Positions 12,767 to 24,353 of a stretch of DNA of 32,912 nt are shown in pieces (the first letter of the stretch is position 1; every line of letters begins with the position of its first letter). The notes under the pieces were generated by a model. The model saw nothing but the letters and a program-made list of their open reading frames with translations, searched no databases and had not been told where the DNA came from. This stretch comes from Phallusia fumigata (Eukaryota > Chordata > Ascidiacea > Phlebobranchia > Ascidiidae), in contig QXVZ01001575.1 in NCBI GenBank assembly GCA_008931825.1, positions 1-32,912 of the forward strand. Direction: 5' to 3'. Made by a program: the position numbers and the translations under genes.

Positions 12767-15700
12767 TCAGTGCATCGAACGACCGTGAGGCAAAAAGGCG
12801 CGCGATTCTTCCACGTGCATCGTGTCGCGTTCGGCGTGTCGCGCGACGTTTCCTTCTTGTGGTAAAGCGACGTAGAGACAGTCGACCGGTCGTTGCGCGG
12901 AGACCGTCGTTCTCACCACGCTGCCAGGCCGCGGCTGCCTGTGCTGTCGTGGAGCTTCGGTTTGTACGAAATCCCCGCTGGTCGTTTTCAAGTACGCGCT
13001 GTCTCGTTGTTTGCTCGACAATTCCTGCGCTGCCACAAAGCTGTTGCGGTTGTCAGGGGGCGGTTGAGAATACACACTGGGCGCGCGCGACGCGACAGTG
13101 GCTTCTGTGTCCGCACATTGGCGTCCGGCGGCCTGGTTGTGATGGCGCCGGGAACAGTGGAACCACAAGAAGGCCGCGATGCCGATGAACAAAGCGACTG
13201 CGACCCCGAGGAAGGCGAAAGTGACCGCTTGGACCACAGAGACAGAGGCTTGTCCAGACGGCGGCTGGCCGACGGCGGGTGAATCGACGACTTGTTCCAC
13301 GATGTGAGTGACTTTTACGTTGGTCACGATCCGTCTCTCGGATTCGGCTGCGTTCTTGTACTCCACGGTTTCCTTCAAAGACGGGCGCACGGGTGCTTTT
13401 TCAATTTCGCCATTGTAAACTCCTGCCGACTCCGTTTTAGTACTGGTGGTGGAAGCAGTTGCGAGTGTGGGGAAGAACCGTTTGAAACCGGTGAAGTGGT
13501 TACGCGGAGGCATACGTCTTGTAGGCATCTCGCATCGCGTGCCCTCATATCCCTTCGTGCACAAGCAGTCGTACGAACCGATGTTGTTAACACAGCGACC
13601 ATTGTTGGCGCAAGCTTCTGACCCCAATTCTACACATTCATTGACATCCACTGTGCAGTCGCGACCCGTGTAGCCGGGTGTGCACTGGCATTTGAACCCA
13701 CCAGCCACGTTTTCGCAGGTTCCACCGTTAGCACAGGGCCGGGTGTTGCACATTCGGAGGAAAGCTTCGCAATGTGAGCCTCCGTAACCATCGGGACATG
13801 CGCATCTGAAAGTGAAAATGAAATCATAAGTTCTCTGTGCAGTTAAGTGAATATAACCAGACCATTTCAATAGCTGGTAACACATCAGTGTATGACGCTA
13901 AAAGGCATTTTGTCCTCGAAATTCACTGTGTAAACATTTTCAATTGTCCGTTTACAAGGCTTATCGATCTATATTAGCTAAAAAATCGTTTCAGCTATCA
14001 CAAAAGCGTTTTGCAAGCATTTGTGTGGGCATAACTCTATACAGATACATGGTAGAATAACTTACTTTTCGCAACCGACGATTTGGTTTCCGTACAGGCA
14101 AGTTCCACCATTTCTGCACATGTGGCTGAAATCGGCTGCAGAATCCTGTCGTGGAGTGGTCGGCGCTGATTGGACAGTGCTTGGTCGCAATTCAACGTCG
14201 CAGTTTTTACCAGTGAAGCCATCAGTGCAAACGCACACATAACCTCCTCTACGGTTGTTCACGCACTCGGCACCGTTGGAACAAGGTTCGTGACGTTCAC
14301 AGTACTGCATGTCTGCAAAATAATTCACAAGGCGGTTAGAAATCGGTCGAATGTTTTGTGCAGTTGCGAACTAACACAAAAGGCGCAAAATTTAATCCAA
14401 TCAGGAATAAGATTAGGACAGATGTCGCGACGGGACGCACATTACTGCANATCGTTTCAGCTATCACAAAAGCGTTTTGCAAGCATTTGTGTGGGCATAA
14501 CTCTATACAGATACATGGTAGAATAACTTACTTTTCGCAACCGACGATTTGGTTTCCGTACAGGCAAGTTCCACCATTTCTGCACATGTGGCTGAAATCG
14601 GCTGCAGAATCCTGACGTGGAGTGGTGGGCGCTGATTGGACAGTGCTTGGTCCCAATTTAACGTCGCAGTTTTTACCAGTGAAGCCTTCAGTGCAGACGC
14701 ACACATAACCTCCTCTGCGGTTGTTCACGCACTCGGCACCGTTGGAACAAGGTTCGTGACGTTCACAGTACTGCAGGTCTGCAAAATATTTCACAAGGCG
14801 GTTAGAAATCGGTCGAATGTTTTGTGCAGTTAAGAACTAACACAAAAGGCGCAAAATTTAATCCAATCAGGAATGAGATTAGGACAGATGTCGCGACGGG
14901 ACGCACATTACTGCACGTGGAGTTTGTTCATCAAGGTAACATATGCGAGTTTACTGGCTCAAGTTAAGTACATTACGCACCCCGCTGACCCAACCGACTA
15001 GACATTATGTGCACATATGGTAGACAGTGTCGTTCAATGTATTAATACCATTACTTTTTAAGGGCACTAACTGTGAACGCCGATGTTAGGAACATAGAAT
15101 AAAAGTATTTGGCATAAAAGTGTTGTGACAGTTGGTTTTACCTTCATCGCAATTCTTTCCACCCCATCCTTCATCACAGTTGCATTGCCAGGGCTGGTCA
15201 CACGAGCCATGTACGCATCCGGTCTTTTTGGTGCATTGGCTGCAATTTTCCCCTTCCCAGCCTTGGTCACACCTAGAAAACAAACATTGGGGCGATTAAG
15301 ATGCGCTGCCGGTGATTCAAATCACAATTGACACAATTACTGGATTAAATTCATCGCGCACGCGTCAGGACAATGTAACAAAACCGTATTTACCTGCATT
15401 GTCCGTCGGGAGAGCAAACTCCATTGAACAGGTTGCAGCGTTGTGGGCACGGGACCTCAGTGGTTTCTGGTAAAAAGAGGGCGTCGGTTATTAATTGTTG
15501 CAAGGGGGGAGCGGTCATTAGGTCACAAATTATCCTCCAGCGAATCGCCGGGCATCGAACACGCGAGGCCAAACACACAATAATCATGCCCTTGGGAAAT
15601 CCGCCAGATGCCGCGCATATGGGGCGGGGTAGCGACAGTCAACAATGTGCCGACGTCTCGCGTATTCGATATCTTACTCCACGCGCTGAAACGTACGCGC

Positions 15701-17123
15701 ACGCGACTGTATCAAGTTCACCAATTCGCGCAGGGTGCAAATGCGGTTTGAAATAGAGTAAAGCCGTGCACATTGCGCGTCACAAATCAATGGGAATCCA
15801 ATTTAGCGACTTTACGCTCGCTTCGCGCGCGATGTTGACAGAGAGGGCTGCACATATGTCCAGAAATCTGTTGGGCGCATTTTCTTATCGCCAAGACGGC
15901 TGTCGGTGGGTTCAATTCCCATAAGGCGAGATCTTCTGCTAGACGCGGCTACTAGCGGGCACCTGCTTTTTGTTTGCGCCCGTACAAGTATATTTGCGCA
16001 GTCGCTTAACGCATTTTTTAGCTCGCATAAGTCGATTTTAACATTTACAAGGCCATATTTTAAATTTACGAACCACTAAAACCTCGCCAACCAAGCTTGG
16101 TTCTTTGGCGCCATATGATTAACTCAAGTGTCCCCTTGGTAAAGTTTGTGATTGCGCAACTTAGAGGTGGCGACGTACGGGTATCGAATGATTCACAAGG
16201 CATAGGTTGAAGCCCCCGAAACCGAACGCGCGAAATACAAGAGATTATTGGCAACCTGTGTCCACAGGCCGTGGGAACTCAGGCGCCGAAATGTTGGGAA
16301 CGTTATATCGATATCGGCGACCTGTTCTCAAGTGCCGTTTGTCAGTTTTGATATTAGAGCGAAGACGACTTAGTACCAGGCGCCTTTAAACCGGACAAGC
16401 AAAGCGCTTTCCATCGGCAAGTGGGTGAAAATATGCGCAGTCAAGTCTGTCATCATTTAGTGGGCGGCCTGTCGCACAAACAAACCAGCAAACATAGCGA
16501 CCGCGCCGCTAGGCCGAGATAAAATCACCAGCGTTATATTCTCACACCCGAAGACAGTGCGGCGGTTTTAAAAACGCCCTCTCAGCCGCGCGCCACGTTT
16601 TGCCAGGCGTGAGAAAGAAGTTGGGCGCGACATGTGAGCACTGCTCGAGTTACTGCAATTGATAGCAAACGCGCGGACAAATTAACGCTCGCTCGCCTCT
16701 TGTAAAATCAACACATCGCCACCTCACCTAAATAGCGTCGACTTTATTCAACGCCCTCAATCAACAATTATGTTTTCGAACACAGCGCGCGACTCACGTC
16801 TTGTATTGAGCGCTTGCTCCGCCTTGCGCGCATAAGAAACAACTTGGTGTCAAATATTTGTCTTGTTTCGCCGCACAAGCAACCCCAACGCCCCCACAAA
16901 GGAAACAAAAGGCGCGACCAGACCGGGCGATCGCCTCTACAGTGACGAAATAATCAATGTAAACCTGAGCCCGTGCTTTCAGCTAACCCGAGTCTGAGCC
17001 CGATTACTGTTGTTTACGTTTTTAGTTTCCAAACTCACCGGCTGATTTTCCCACGGCTATTCCCGCCAGGGCCATTAGGGAGGCCGATAATAGGACGAGC
17101 AAGTGGACGAAATTGGTCGACAT
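12767..17123 (-). CDS. DLK-like (Delta-like non-canonical) transmembrane EGF protein without DSL domain
   Basis: Exons in transcript order: 17123-17039, 15466-15394, 15272-15142, 14778-14532 (or its duplicate 14312-14066), 13805-12767. All junctions are GT-AG and all split codons agree; the sum is 1575 bases, 524 residues. Residues 1-25 or so are a signal peptide (MSTNFVHLLVLLSASLMALA). The first cysteine follows within ten residues. Six EGF repeats follow: EGF1 (CNLFNGVC...CRCDQGWEGENC), EGF2 (GCVHGSCDQPWQCNCDEGWGG, close to Delta/DLK EGF2), EGF3 (exon 4), EGF4 across exons 4/5, EGF5, and calcium-binding-type EGF6 (DVNECVEL...). A Ser/Thr-rich stalk leads to a helix near residues 368-394 and a 130-residue tail with no PDZ-type end. 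Signal peptide plus six EGF repeats, helix and no DSL is the vertebrate DLK1/DLK2 plan; those proteins modulate Notch signalling. EGF4 and EGF5 carry C-xxxx-T-C O-fucose consensus sites. A missed DSL exon in the 1.57 kb first intron is the main alternative; I saw none. Confidence 0.88.
13985..14449 (+). repeat. Direct duplication A, left copy (contains DLK-like exon 4 copy)
   Basis: 465 bases that match 14451-14915, same length, with about twelve substitutions that I can list by eye. It ends at ...CATTACTGCA directly before the single n at 14450. Probable second haplotype of the same segment. Confidence 0.9.
14066..14312 (-). other. Second copy of DLK-like exon 4
   Basis: 247 bases with the same acceptor (TTTTGCAG|AC) and donor (GAAAA|GTAAGT) as 14532-14778. 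The encoded repeat differs at a few positions (DMQYC against DLQYC, CTDGF against CTEGF, DVELRPS against DVKLGPS). The exon starts in phase 1 and ends in phase 2, so both copies cannot be spliced in series without a frameshift. Either one is an assembly duplicate (favoured, because an n lies at the repeat junction) or they are mutually exclusive alternatives. Confidence 0.85.
14451..14915 (+). repeat. Direct duplication A, right copy
   Basis: Starts at the base after the n at 14450 with ATCGTTTCAGC, identical to the start of the left copy at 13985, and leads into unique intron sequence after CTGCA at 14915. It holds exon 4 at 14532-14778. Confidence 0.9.
16270..16277 (+). promoter_or_regulatory. 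Candidate Su(H)/RBPJ site in intron 1
   Basis: The sequence CGTGGGAA matches the consensus for the Notch nuclear effector Su(H)/RBPJ and lies in the first intron of the DLK-like gene. A second match lies upstream at 17667-17674 (repeated at 18473-18480 in the duplicated segment). An eight-base match is expected about once in a window this size, so this is only suggestive. Confidence 0.25.
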
Positions 17124-17469
17124 GGCCGTCTTCGCCAAGGGTGGAGACGAAATTCTCGAGTGTTTGACGTTGTCGGTGCAAGAACTCACACTTGATACTC
17201 CGTAAAGTGCAGCACAAACTTCTGGTCTTCGGGTCAACGGCGAACAAGTAAACGTTCGACCTCCAAAGTTTAGTATTAGGTTTAGCTCAATTGTTAATAG
17301 TACACCGCGCTTTTATTCGCAATTCGGGGTGATCTGCAACAAAAGAAAATAGTTTCGCTGTTACAAAGTTGATTTCGGGTGGCGCCCGGCTGCAGAGGTC
17401 ACTGAGCTGACGCCGGGACAACTTCAAAAGAAAACACGGCAAATTCCGCGTCGCGCACGGCCGCAAACA

Positions 17470-18273
17470 ACTACTTTTGCTGTCCTAGTGCAGTGCTGGC
17501 GCATCGAGTAACACCTGTGGGCGACTGACCGTTAAATCAAACGAATTCACCGCAAACGAGCCCAGCGCAATAATGATATAGTGTTAAACCTATCGAAGCG
17601 GGCATTTGAACTTAAGCTATTCATTGGCATAGCGTGGTGCCCGAGGCCTCTTCTCACACACAGGACCGTGGGAACTTTGCCTCGACCGAGCGATAAGCGA
17701 AATTTACATTCCACCACACTGGCTAGACCAGGCTAAACTTGCGTTAAATTGCTCGTTGCTGTTCACAATTACTGGGACATCAAAAAAACGACGGATGATG
17801 CCAATATCAATACAAGGCCGATAGACCACAACAGTTAAAACTAGTGCCTATGCATTTTCAGCTGCACTGTAAACTTCTAAAACTGTTTCGATAGCGTCTT
17901 GTTGACACAAGCTACTTGAGGTAAACACTGCCAACCACTTAACTCGCGTTGCTGGTTTAGATTGGGTTTCGAGCTGTCAATAACTTTACTTCAAACATCT
18001 CAACATTCTGAGATATGTTATTAATTACTCAAGCAACTGTCGATATTTCAATATTCTGCGCATGGTGAATTCCTGGAACTACAACTGTTTGCAACGAAAG
18101 AGCATCGAAAATGAAATTAAACCAAATGCCTGACAAGATGTTGAAACACTAAAGTCTCTTCCAATAATAAGTAAATAACTGACTGCAGTTTATTGCAATT
18201 CAACACAAACACGTGTTGTTTCTAAACTTAGTTTAAGCTATTAAGGTGCTCTGTACTGCTCGAAAGCTGATTC
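17470..18273 (+). repeat. Direct duplication B, left copy
   Basis: 804 bases matching 18275-19076, with scattered substitutions and small indels (for example TATTAAGGTG against TAAGGTG near the end). It ends with GCTGATTC directly before the single n at 18274. Same unmerged-overlap pattern as the other duplications. Confidence 0.9.
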
Positions 18274-18274
18274 N

Positions 18275-19076
18275 ACTACTTTTGCTGTCCTAGTGCAGTG
18301 CAGGCGCATCGACTAACACCTGTGGGCGACTGACCGTTAAATCAAACGAATTCACCGCAAAACGAGCCCAGCGCAATAATGATATAGTGTTAAACCTATC
18401 GAAGCGGGCATTTGAACTTAAGCTATTCATTGGCATAGCGTGGTGCCCGAGGCCTATTCTCACACACAGGACCGTGGGAACTTTGCCTCGACCGAGCGAT
18501 AAGCGAAATTTACATTCCACCACACTGGCTAGACCAGGCTAAACTTGCGTTCAATTGCTCGTTGCTGTTCGCAATTACTGGGACATCAAAATAACGACGA
18601 ATGAGGCCAATATCAATACAAGGCTGATAGACCACAACAGTTAAAACTAGTGCCTATGCATTTTCAGCTGCACTGTAAACTTCTAAAACTGTTTCGATAG
18701 CGTCTTGTTGACACAAGCTACTTGAGGTAAACACTGTGAACCACTTAACTCGCGTTGCTGGTTTAGATTGGGTTTTGAGCTGTCAATAACTTTACTTCAA
18801 ACATCTCAACATTCTGAAATATGTTATTAATTACTCAAGCAACTGTCGATATTTAAATATTCTGCGCATGGTGAATTCCTGGAACTGCAACTGTTTGCAA
18901 CGAAAGAGCATCGAAAATGAAATTAAACCAAATGCCTGACAAGATATTAAAACACTAAAGTCTCTACCAATAATAAGTAAATAACTGACTACAGTTTATT
19001 GCAATTCAACACAAATACGTGTTGTTTCTAAACTTAGTTTAAGCTAAGGTGCTCTGTACTGCTCGAAAGCTGATTC
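18275..19076 (+). repeat. Direct duplication B, right copy
   Basis: Starts at the base after the n with ACTACTTTTGCTG, the same as 17470, and leaves the match after GCTGATTC at 19076 into unique sequence (GAAGTGATG). Non-coding. Confidence 0.9.
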
Positions 19077-20875
19077 GAAGTGATGCACAGAAACTTCACG
19101 AGCGAATTTATATGACACGAGCCGGCACTGAGGTCCAGACGCTCCTTTCTGGACACCTGCCGTTTCGCAATGTATTAATCTACAGACTACTACGCGACGA
19201 TTAAAACAAGACGCGCGTGCCGTTTTACAACGCGGCCAGGCAGCGCGGGAGGAAAAAAGGCGCTCTCAAAAGACAAAGCAGAGAATTGGACGACAGTTGG
19301 GCAGCGCGTCGCCCGTCTGCTGCTCCACAAAACAAAGCACAGCCCCTGGCCCTTGCGCGCCAAACTGATTCATACGCGGCAAATGGTAAAACAAACAAAA
19401 AATATAGCGGTGATTTGGAAGAAGGCAAAAACCACTGTTGCCCAGTGTAGTATTCTGCCAGGCGAAACCCGCTCGTACGTGCATCATGAATTGTCGTAAA
19501 CGCAATTTGTCCAAGTTTGGACGGCACACGACCATCTCTGCACGAGCCCTTTGTCTGCAATAAAACAGTCTGTCTGCCTTAATTGCGCGACGTGCATGGC
19601 AGACGGACTAGCAGATAACAATGCATTACGGCTCATTTAGTTGCAGTCACGCTGCACAACCGACAAATGGTCAATTTAAACTTGACTCTATTGTCAACAG
19701 TTCCGGAAACAAATTTATTCCATTGTCAAGTCGGACCCTGGACAAATGACCCACTACAGGGGTCTGCACCGACCAACCAAAGTACTTCGGCAGGTTGCTG
19801 ATGCATTTGCAAACATGTCTGCCGCGAAACCTGTGTAGTAAGCCTCAGACCAGAGTTGGATAGGTCTGCGATGTTACAACGTGCGTCTGCTGTTGCGCTG
19901 GACATTTGACATGTTTCTTACGTCGGCGAACACTGTTTTACATTGCGCACCAGTTTCCTGTGATTCCTGAAAAACATTTTTCTGCGGTTTGCGCGACCTA
20001 TTCGTCCAGGCCCAGCGAGCTGCTCTCTTGCAATCCATCGGAATTAATTGATTTTACCGCACACGCGCCCAGTCAAGCTACAGGGAAGTTGCGGTCGTAT
20101 TGCTCTGCCCCTGGTCGTAAACTCCTGCCTGATGCTGCGTAATTGCATTGCTCAACTGCTGCAAACTTAATTGAGATCATTCGACGCATGTAATAAAGAA
20201 TCGTCAGCGGTGAAACGAAGCGATTTGCTTGCTGATAAAATCACGACACTGACCTAAATGTTTTCCAAGCAACAGGTTTTCAGCGCTCTGCCCATGCGCT
20301 GTGAAAATTAGTGTTAGCTAAAATTCAGCATAACCAAGCTTGGCTGGACATATACGTCTTGAATGCAAAGTGTTCCAGTTTGTACAACTGTCAGGTTGGC
20401 AACATTTGAATACAATATAAATATGCGCTGCTTCCTTTAGCGGTCAACATCAAATAGCAAATGCCTTTTTAATGTCCTTTCTTAGCAATGCATGACTGCT
20501 TTGCCGTTGCACGCCAAGTCACTAAGCCGATTCAGATCTGACAGTTCAAAAGGTCTTAAGAGGGTACAGCGCCTTGCATATCCCCCCTAAGGAATGCCAG
20601 TTTTATTATACCGCCTTGGATTTTCGCAGCAGTCGAGAGCATAGCCGGATTAGAGGGATATCGCAAATCCTCTAATATTGTCCTCGGGATGCGCTAATTC
20701 CAAATCGTCCGCGGATAGACTTGGCAATAAAACGCAATAAAAACGACTTTCCGTAATAATAAGCTGAATAATCGCATGCGCGCAGACAGTTTCTCCGGCA
20801 AGCGGGCTTCCTACCAAAACCGAGCACTGAACACCTCATAAAATGTCTTGAATTATTGATAGGTGCCTTAAGTCG

Positions 20876-22521
20876 CCTATACAAAATAATAAAACTCCAA
20901 TATGTTATTCATGAAGGCGCGTGTACGCTCTATTTTTCATGAGCGAGCTAGCTGATTTTTCAATAAAGTCCTTTGCGCTTGTAGGCAATGCCAACACTGG
21001 CCCAACCAGTCCTAAATAATAAATGCGCAAAAAGGTCTGAATACAAGCCCAAGCCCATCGCAAAAGAGCGATGTTTTTCGTCACAACGGTAACGCAACAC
21101 CTAATGTTTGTGGTTGGCTATAAGGTTGGCCTTTCTCTTATATTGTGTGTTATTACGCATCAACACAACAACAGGGTGTTTGTATTGCTTGGTTGCTACC
21201 CGGTAACCTTAAGGGCCACGAAGCCCAAATGTATGATTACTTTTTGCCTCTTAGCGGTTTAAAGATTGGCAGTTGACAATTAATTTCATATACTTAGTTG
21301 TAAATATTTTAAACGCGCTTTAGCTCCATGCTATGCATCGATTTTAAAACACAATCTTTCATATTTAGAGAGAAAAACTGGCTTAAAACAAAGTGCAATT
21401 AAAATTTTGTACTTTGGTGAACACTTGATCTTACTGGACACGTCTACCGCACCAGATGTCCAACAAAACTGGCCGTACCTTGGGGAACATCTGCTAACTT
21501 GATAGCGCACTGCTACTGCTGCTGGTAACTCCGTAGTAATTTTAAGTCTGTTAGTTCTGCGGGTGTTTAATCCGTTCCACAAACAAACAATTGTTGAGTG
21601 TTACAACACAATGCCAGTGTTTTGATAAATGCTTTGTGTAAATCTCTTGTGTACATGAAGATACAAAGTGTAACATATTTTGTTTTGTTTATGTGTCATG
21701 AATTTAGAATATCAAGTGTATTTTTACATTAAAGCCGAGGGGAGTAAACAAATGCAGCTGAGGGAACTTTTTTCCGTGTGTGATTTCGATGGAAATTGAT
21801 TGAACTTATTTAATTTTGGACAAACGCAACTTTAAAAGCTTAATAATTTACGACTGTACAGGCATATTGGTGAGATACGAAAATGGATGTAAATATGAGG
21901 ATTTTAAATAGAGCAAATACCAGTAGCAAATCTGACATAATTTTGATTACTTCTATAGCTGTCTTATATTGTTGCGTGTACAATCCGGAAACGGGCAATA
22001 AAATGTTCTACATAAACAGGTTTCACATCGATTTCTTGCTTGTTAAGTAGGCTAAACACTGTCGTAACAGCGGTCTGTTTACAAACTCGTTTCCGAATAC
22101 GGCCGCGTTCGGCCTCTTTATGCACGAGGCGACACGCGGAAGAATTTACGGTATTAAAGACTAAAATTTGTCATTTATTCCCAGCGGGACTTCGAAACCC
22201 AAATCGGCACAGTGCGTACTAATCGCATGCGCCGCGAACAAAGCGAGCGATTTGCTAGCAGCAACTGTCTGTCTTCAACACCCAAAACAAAGGCTCCTTT
22301 GGGAGTAACGTCAGCCCAGCAGGAAGTACATTGAACATATGGTCAGCACAATGGTCGGCGCGTGGCAAAAACAGACAGAGATATGTCGGCAGATAAGGTG
22401 GCCGACTCTAAAGGCGCGTTACAATACACTAAGAAGGAAGCAAAGTCTTCTTTGACAACGTTATTTTATTCGTGTACCTTTCGCGTTTAGATATCGTCCC
22501 GAGCGATTAGTTTGAATAATT
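20876..22521 (+). repeat. Direct duplication D, left copy
   Basis: 1646 bases, almost identical to 22708-24353. I could see only two differences, both near 21405-21412 (AAAATTTT against ATAATCTT). It ends with GAATAATT immediately before the Ns. Non-coding as far as I can see. Confidence 0.92.
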
Positions 22522-22707
22522 NNNNNNNNNNNNNNNNNNNNNNNNNNNNNNNNNNNNNNNNNNNNNNNNNNNNNNNNNNNNNNNNNNNNNNNNNNNNNNN
22601 NNNNNNNNNNNNNNNNNNNNNNNNNNNNNNNNNNNNNNNNNNNNNNNNNNNNNNNNNNNNNNNNNNNNNNNNNNNNNNNNNNNNNNNNNNNNNNNNNNNN
22701 NNNNNNN
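22522..22707. other. Assembly gap (186 N)
   Basis: A run of N between the two copies of duplication D. The sequence after it begins with the first base of the repeat, so the gap is probably spurious. Confidence 0.98.
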
Positions 22708-24353
22708 CCTATACAAAATAATAAAACTCCAATATGTTATTCATGAAGGCGCGTGTACGCTCTATTTTTCATGAGCGAGCTAGCTGATTTTTCAATAAAG
22801 TCCTTTGCGCTTGTAGGCAATGCCAACACTGGCCCAACCAGTCCTAAATAATAAATGCGCAAAAAGGTCTGAATACAAGCCCAAGCCCATCGCAAAAGAG
22901 CGATGTTTTTCGTCACAACGGTAACGCAACACCTAATGTTTGTGGTTGGCTATAAGGTTGGCCTTTCTCTTATATTGTGTGTTATTACGCATCAACACAA
23001 CAACAGGGTGTTTGTATTGCTTGGTTGCTACCCGGTAACCTTAAGGGCCACGAAGCCCAAATGTATGATTACTTTTTGCCTCTTAGCGGTTTAAAGATTG
23101 GCAGTTGACAATTAATTTCATATACTTAGTTGTAAATATTTTAAACGCGCTTTAGCTCCATGCTATGCATCGATTTTAAAACACAATCTTTCATATTTAG
23201 AGAGAAAAACTGGCTTAAAACAAAGTGCAATTATAATCTTGTACTTTGGTGAACACTTGATCTTACTGGACACGTCTACCGCACCAGATGTCCAACAAAA
23301 CTGGCCGTACCTTGGGGAACATCTGCTAACTTGATAGCGCACTGCTACTGCTGCTGGTAACTCCGTAGTAATTTTAAGTCTGTTAGTTCTGCGGGTGTTT
23401 AATCCGTTCCACAAACAAACAATTGTTGAGTGTTACAACACAATGCCAGTGTTTTGATAAATGCTTTGTGTAAATCTCTTGTGTACATGAAGATACAAAG
23501 TGTAACATATTTTGTTTTGTTTATGTGTCATGAATTTAGAATATCAAGTGTATTTTTACATTAAAGCCGAGGGGAGTAAACAAATGCAGCTGAGGGAACT
23601 TTTTTCCGTGTGTGATTTCGATGGAAATTGATTGAACTTATTTAATTTTGGACAAACGCAACTTTAAAAGCTTAATAATTTACGACTGTACAGGCATATT
23701 GGTGAGATACGAAAATGGATGTAAATATGAGGATTTTAAATAGAGCAAATACCAGTAGCAAATCTGACATAATTTTGATTACTTCTATAGCTGTCTTATA
23801 TTGTTGCGTGTACAATCCGGAAACGGGCAATAAAATGTTCTACATAAACAGGTTTCACATCGATTTCTTGCTTGTTAAGTAGGCTAAACACTGTCGTAAC
23901 AGCGGTCTGTTTACAAACTCGTTTCCGAATACGGCCGCGTTCGGCCTCTTTATGCACGAGGCGACACGCGGAAGAATTTACGGTATTAAAGACTAAAATT
24001 TGTCATTTATTCCCAGCGGGACTTCGAAACCCAAATCGGCACAGTGCGTACTAATCGCATGCGCCGCGAACAAAGCGAGCGATTTGCTAGCAGCAACTGT
24101 CTGTCTTCAACACCCAAAACAAAGGCTCCTTTGGGAGTAACGTCAGCCCAGCAGGAAGTACATTGAACATATGGTCAGCACAATGGTCGGCGCGTGGCAA
24201 AAACAGACAGAGATATGTCGGCAGATAAGGTGGCCGACTCTAAAGGCGCGTTACAATACACTAAGAAGGAAGCAAAGTCTTCTTTGACAACGTTATTTTA
24301 TTCGTGTACCTTTCGCGTTTAGATATCGTCCCGAGCGATTAGTTTGAATAATT
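22708..24353 (+). repeat. Direct duplication D, right copy
   Basis: Second copy of 20876-22521 with the same length of 1646 bases. It runs past GAATAATT into the unique sequence GATGACGACATG at 24354. Confidence 0.92.

Noticed and set aside
12859..13282. Open frames on the plus strand opposite the DLK-like last exon
   Set aside because: These are shadow frames of the GC-rich minus-strand exon, with Arg/Pro/Ala-rich composition and no independent support.
15906..15932. T-arm-like sequence GTGGGTTCAATTCCCAT followed by AAGGCGA
   Set aside because: The stem and loop resemble a tRNA T arm, but no matching 5' acceptor strand (TCGCCTT) lies about 65 bases upstream. The partial match TCGCCAA is only 40 bases away, too short for a tRNA.
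15467..17038. Search for a DSL domain exon in intron 1 of the DLK-like gene
   Set aside because: On the minus strand I found no cysteine-rich stretch with flanking splice sites; the small open frames there lack the DSL cysteine spacing. Negative by eye only.
21071..21262. Hydrophobic open frame (63 codons), also at 22903-23094
   Set aside because: It is short and isolated, and both copies belong to the same artefactual duplication D. No family resemblance.
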